NCBI GenBank assembly: GCA_944322775.1
Contig: CALUQA010000118.1
Span: 1-6,852, forward strand
DNA: 6,852 bases
From: an uncultured Elusimicrobiales bacterium
Lineage (GTDB): Bacteria > Elusimicrobiota > Elusimicrobia > Elusimicrobiales > Elusimicrobiaceae
Direction: 5' to 3'
A model generated the notes under the pieces. It searched no databases and was not told where the DNA came from. It was given only the letters and a program-made list of their open reading frames with translations. Of this stretch, positions 5,061 through 6,852 are shown one piece after another. Every line of letters begins with the position of its first letter. Position 1 is the stretch's first letter. Position numbers and translations under genes: made by a program.

Positions 5061-5879
5061 TTAAAACACCTCTCTCATTTTTATGCCTATCTCTCGGGCC
5101 GCTTCAAACAAGCGGTTTATTTGGCTGGCTTTGCCGGTTATGGCAAAGCGGCGGGTTTCCACAAAGTCGTTTGGCGTGGCAAAAATATCTTCTTCTATAG
5201 GCTCTTGCACGTGTGGCGGGATAGGCGCCTGCACCGGTTGGGGCACCACTTCCCCCAAAATGGCGTTTTGTTTTTCTTCTTCGCTTTTTAATTTGGCTTG
5301 TTCTGCCAAGGCCTCTGTAAGGCTTAAGGTGCGGCAAAATACAGCCAAAACAGGGGTTCTGTATTTATCCTCAAGGGTGCTTTCAAGGGCGGATATATCT
5401 TTTTGCACCTGTTCCATTTTGCTGGTCAAAAGCGTTTTTGCCTTATTGTCGGTAATGGATAATTTAAGCATGTCGCTTTCCAGCACCCGATCAAACGCAA
5501 GAAGTGGCCCCAAACTATTCCAGCCGTTAAACAGCGCTTCCAGCATGGCGCGGCGCTCTGCGCGTCTGCGCTCTTCCCAGTCTTTTATTTGCCCGTCAAT
5601 AAGCGCTACGGGCTGGTCAATAAGTGCGGTAATGGCTTTTATTTTGCTTTCAAACTCCAAATAAGGCGCGTTCCAGGCGGCTTTCACCTGTTTGCGTTTG
5701 TTGTCTATGTCTTCTTTTAAGTGCTTCAGGTCGGCCCGGTCTGCCTTGGCCATTTTCATTTGCTCATCTGTGTAGGTGATGTTTTGGTATTTGTTCACCA
5801 CGCCCTGCACATATTCTTTTATTTGGTCCAAATTGGCCTGTATGGGGGCCAGTGGCTGATGTGTGATTTGCAGTTCCAT
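5061..5879 (-). CDS. DUF1351-family phage protein (recombination module)
   Basis: The 272-residue product has the typical DUF1351 organisation. A long helical, probably coiled-coil segment (residues ~40-115) includes ADRADLKHLKEDID and then APYLEFESKI and IDGQIKDWEERR. A second helical region covers ~130-205, a Pro-rich linker ~212-227 (VVPQPVQAPIPP), and a small C-terminal domain ~243-272 (FAITGKASQINRLFEAA) recalls the short beta-alpha unit that ends many members. The biochemical function of the family is unknown. It is repeatedly encoded beside RecT/Bet annealing proteins in phages, and here the bet stop (TAG 5883-5881) is separated from this ATG by one base. Co-translation and a role in the same recombination process are therefore likely. 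The ribosome binding site is a G-run (TTGGGGG) within the end of bet. Confidence 0.85.
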   Translation of the reverse strand: MELQITHQPLAPIQANLDQIKEYVQGVVNKYQNITYTDEQMKMAKADRADLKHLKEDIDNKRKQVKAAWNAPYLEFESKIKAITALIDQPVALIDGQIKDWEERRRAERRAMLEALFNGWNSLGPLLAFDRVLESDMLKLSITDNKAKTLLTSKMEQVQKDISALESTLEDKYRTPVLAVFCRTLSLTEALAEQAKLKSEEEKQNAILGEVVPQPVQAPIPPHVQEPIEEDIFATPNDFVETRRFAITGKASQINRLFEAAREIGIKMREVF

Positions 5880-5880
5880 G

Positions 5881-6639
5881 CTATGCCCCCAAGGCCGCCG
5901 CGTGCTTGCGGTAATACTCTCTTAAAGCGTCTTTATATACGTCGCCCATACTCTTGGCCACGTCCAGGCAAATTTGCTTTAACTGGGCTTTGGTTTGCGC
6001 CTGGGCCAAGGCCCCCAGCACATCGTTCGGCAGTTCCAGTATTTCCACCGCTTCGGCTTCCAGAGCCCCGGCGTGATTATCTGCGGCGGGTTTGGCTTCG
6101 GCCTGCTTTTTTTCTTCAATTCCCAGTTCGTCATTGGTATAGGGCATGCCGCCCAGTTCGTCGGAAAAGCACAACCTAAACCCCTGCGCAATGGCCACCT
6201 TTTTAAGCATAAAGCGGGGCATTTTTTTCCAAACGGCATTGAGTTCGCCGTCTTTGGTGCGGTTGGCCGCTTCTTCAAAATACACTTCATGCTTAAAGGG
6301 CTGCTTCCAGTCGTTGCGGTAAATGGTAATGGTGGCCGTCATTTCATTGCCGCTTCCTTTCACTTCCACGTTCCAGCCGTCCAGTTTGCCGGTGCGTTCG
6401 GCACGTTTGATATACACCTCATAACCGGTAATAATAGACGTCTGACCGCCATAGCCAACACAATAGATTTCCCGTTTAAACGGGTTTAAGCCGTACGCTT
6501 GGGCAATTTCCACAAACTGGCGGCGCTTATCCGCGGCTAACCCGCGGCCCACGCCGGATATGTCCAAAAATTCATTAAGTTTTTGCTCTGTTAAAGCCGG
6601 TGCATTATTTTGCACGGCGGCTAATTCTTTGTTTGTCAT
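5881..6639 (-). CDS. bet: Single-strand DNA annealing protein, Bet/RecT family
   Basis: This 252-residue protein matches the phage Bet/RecT annealing family at full length. The core is clear: LNPFKREIYCVGYG (51-64), SIITGYEVYIKRAERTGKLDGW (68-89), PFKHEVYFEE (114-123), WKKMPRFMLKKVAIAQGFRLCF (137-158) and DELGGMPYTNDEL (160-172). Such proteins coat single strands exposed by an exonuclease and pair them with complementary strands, giving RecA-independent recombination and helping to form concatemers for packaging. After about residue 178 comes an Ala/Glu/Lys-rich linker, then a small helical C-terminal domain, as usual in the family. The start is ATG 6639, with AGAGAGG four bases after a GC-rich hairpin. 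The usual exonuclease partner is not within the window. Confidence 0.95.
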   Translation of the reverse strand: MTNKELAAVQNNAPALTEQKLNEFLDISGVGRGLAADKRRQFVEIAQAYGLNPFKREIYCVGYGGQTSIITGYEVYIKRAERTGKLDGWNVEVKGSGNEMTATITIYRNDWKQPFKHEVYFEEAANRTKDGELNAVWKKMPRFMLKKVAIAQGFRLCFSDELGGMPYTNDELGIEEKKQAEAKPAADNHAGALEAEAVEILELPNDVLGALAQAQTKAQLKQICLDVAKSMGDVYKDALREYYRKHAAALGA

Positions 6640-6677
6640 TTTTACCTCTCTTTATGGGGCGGTTGTCAGGCCGCCCC
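6640..6677 (-). promoter_or_regulatory. GC-rich hairpin plus ribosome binding site upstream of bet
   Basis: A perfect 7-bp stem (6677-6671 GGGGCGG with 6662-6656 CCGCCCC) with an eight-base loop is followed by AGAGAGG (6650-6644) and ATG 6639. The arrangement, the stem sequence and the text from ribosome binding site to start (AGAGAGGTAAAAATG) are the same as upstream of the zinc-finger gene at 4995. Here, however, the loop is not complementary to the ribosome binding site. No T tract follows. A shared translational-control or mRNA-stability element is the simplest reading. Confidence 0.5.
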
Positions 6678-6679
6678 TA

Positions 6680-6852
6680 TCATTTCGTTTTGGGTTTTGA
6701 CACCCGCGGATACCACATTTCTTTCAGCCCCGTTTGTGTTTCAATTCGGGGCGGGCTATCTGTTGCCGGCAATACCGGCCTTTCAATACGTCCGCGCGGT
6801 CGGCAACTTTCGCCATACTGGTTTGTATAGAGCAATCCGGATAATTTCGTCC
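6680..6852 (-). CDS. Possible C-terminal end of an upstream gene (frame uncertain)
   Basis: The 172 bases before the bet leader show no convincing gene. One minus-strand frame is open from the edge for 56 codons to TGA 6682-6680, ending ...PRVSKPKTK, just before the hairpin that precedes bet. That placement mirrors the 5061 gene, its hairpin and the next gene. A second frame is open for 42 codons to TGA 6726-6724 (it includes ADRADVLKGRY and ends KHKRG), and its codon use looks more like that of the neighbours. A third is open for 22 codons. None is a recognisable family. The listed frame is chosen only for its length and its stop position, and the segment may be partly non-coding. A 5-bp stem of GCCGG with CCGGC also lies near 6762-6780. 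Confidence 0.28.
   Translation of the reverse strand, partial: TKLSGLLYTNQYGESCRPRGRIERPVLPATDSPPRIETQTGLKEMWYPRVSKPKTK

Noticed and set aside
5104..5337. Minus-strand open frame of 77 residues
   Set aside because: Out-of-frame shadow inside the DUF1351 gene; rich in Arg/Lys, with no ribosome binding site.
5083..5664. Plus-strand open frame of 193 residues
   Set aside because: Antisense to the DUF1351 gene; Ser/Leu-rich shadow typical of the reverse of a Glu/Lys/Ala-rich protein.
1..6852. CRISPR array, tRNA, attachment site or insertion sequence
   Set aside because: Read for each: no regularly spaced repeats, no cloverleaf with CCA-adjacent acceptor, no integrase or transposase, and no terminal repeats were seen.

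Overview
The window is a compact stretch of a tailed bacteriophage or prophage genome. Every gene I can support lies on the minus strand, so the genes are read from high to low coordinates. The evidence is direct: a Bet/RecT annealing protein, a DUF1351 partner, a VRR-NUC nuclease, a replication-organiser-like protein, a YopX-family protein, a terminase and the first ~300 codons of a portal protein follow one another with almost no intergenic DNA. The host cannot be named from this sequence. It is a bacterium using AGGAGG-type ribosome binding sites and sigma70-like promoters, and most genes here are close to 50% GC.

Layout in transcription order: (1) 6852-6640, the probable tail of an upstream gene, then a GC-rich hairpin and the ribosome binding site of bet. 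(2) 6639-5061, the recombination pair Bet/RecT and DUF1351. (3) 5060-4996, two GC-rich hairpins, one beside the next ribosome binding site. (4) 4995-3085, five overlapping genes: a 71-residue zinc-finger protein, a VRR-NUC nuclease, a replication-initiator-like protein with iteron-like repeats inside its gene, a 142-residue four-cysteine protein and a 37-residue zinc ribbon. (5) 3085-2684, a YopX-family gene of clearly lower GC. (6) 2683-2467, a non-coding switch region with a near-consensus promoter followed at once by two intrinsic terminators. (7) 2466-1, the late module: a terminase with a small-subunit-like N-terminal domain fused to the large subunit, then the portal gene, which runs off the left edge.

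The genes fit an early block (recombination and replication) feeding a late block (packaging). The break between them carries its own promoter and two terminators before any late gene. This resembles the lambda pR'-tR' arrangement, in which an antiterminator must be made before packaging genes are expressed. That reading, the candidate intragenic origin near 3976-4173, and a hairpin whose loop is complementary to a Shine-Dalgarno sequence near 5000 are the most interesting signals. I saw no integrase, repressor, lysis gene, tRNA, rRNA, CRISPR array or insertion sequence. No plus-strand gene is convincing.
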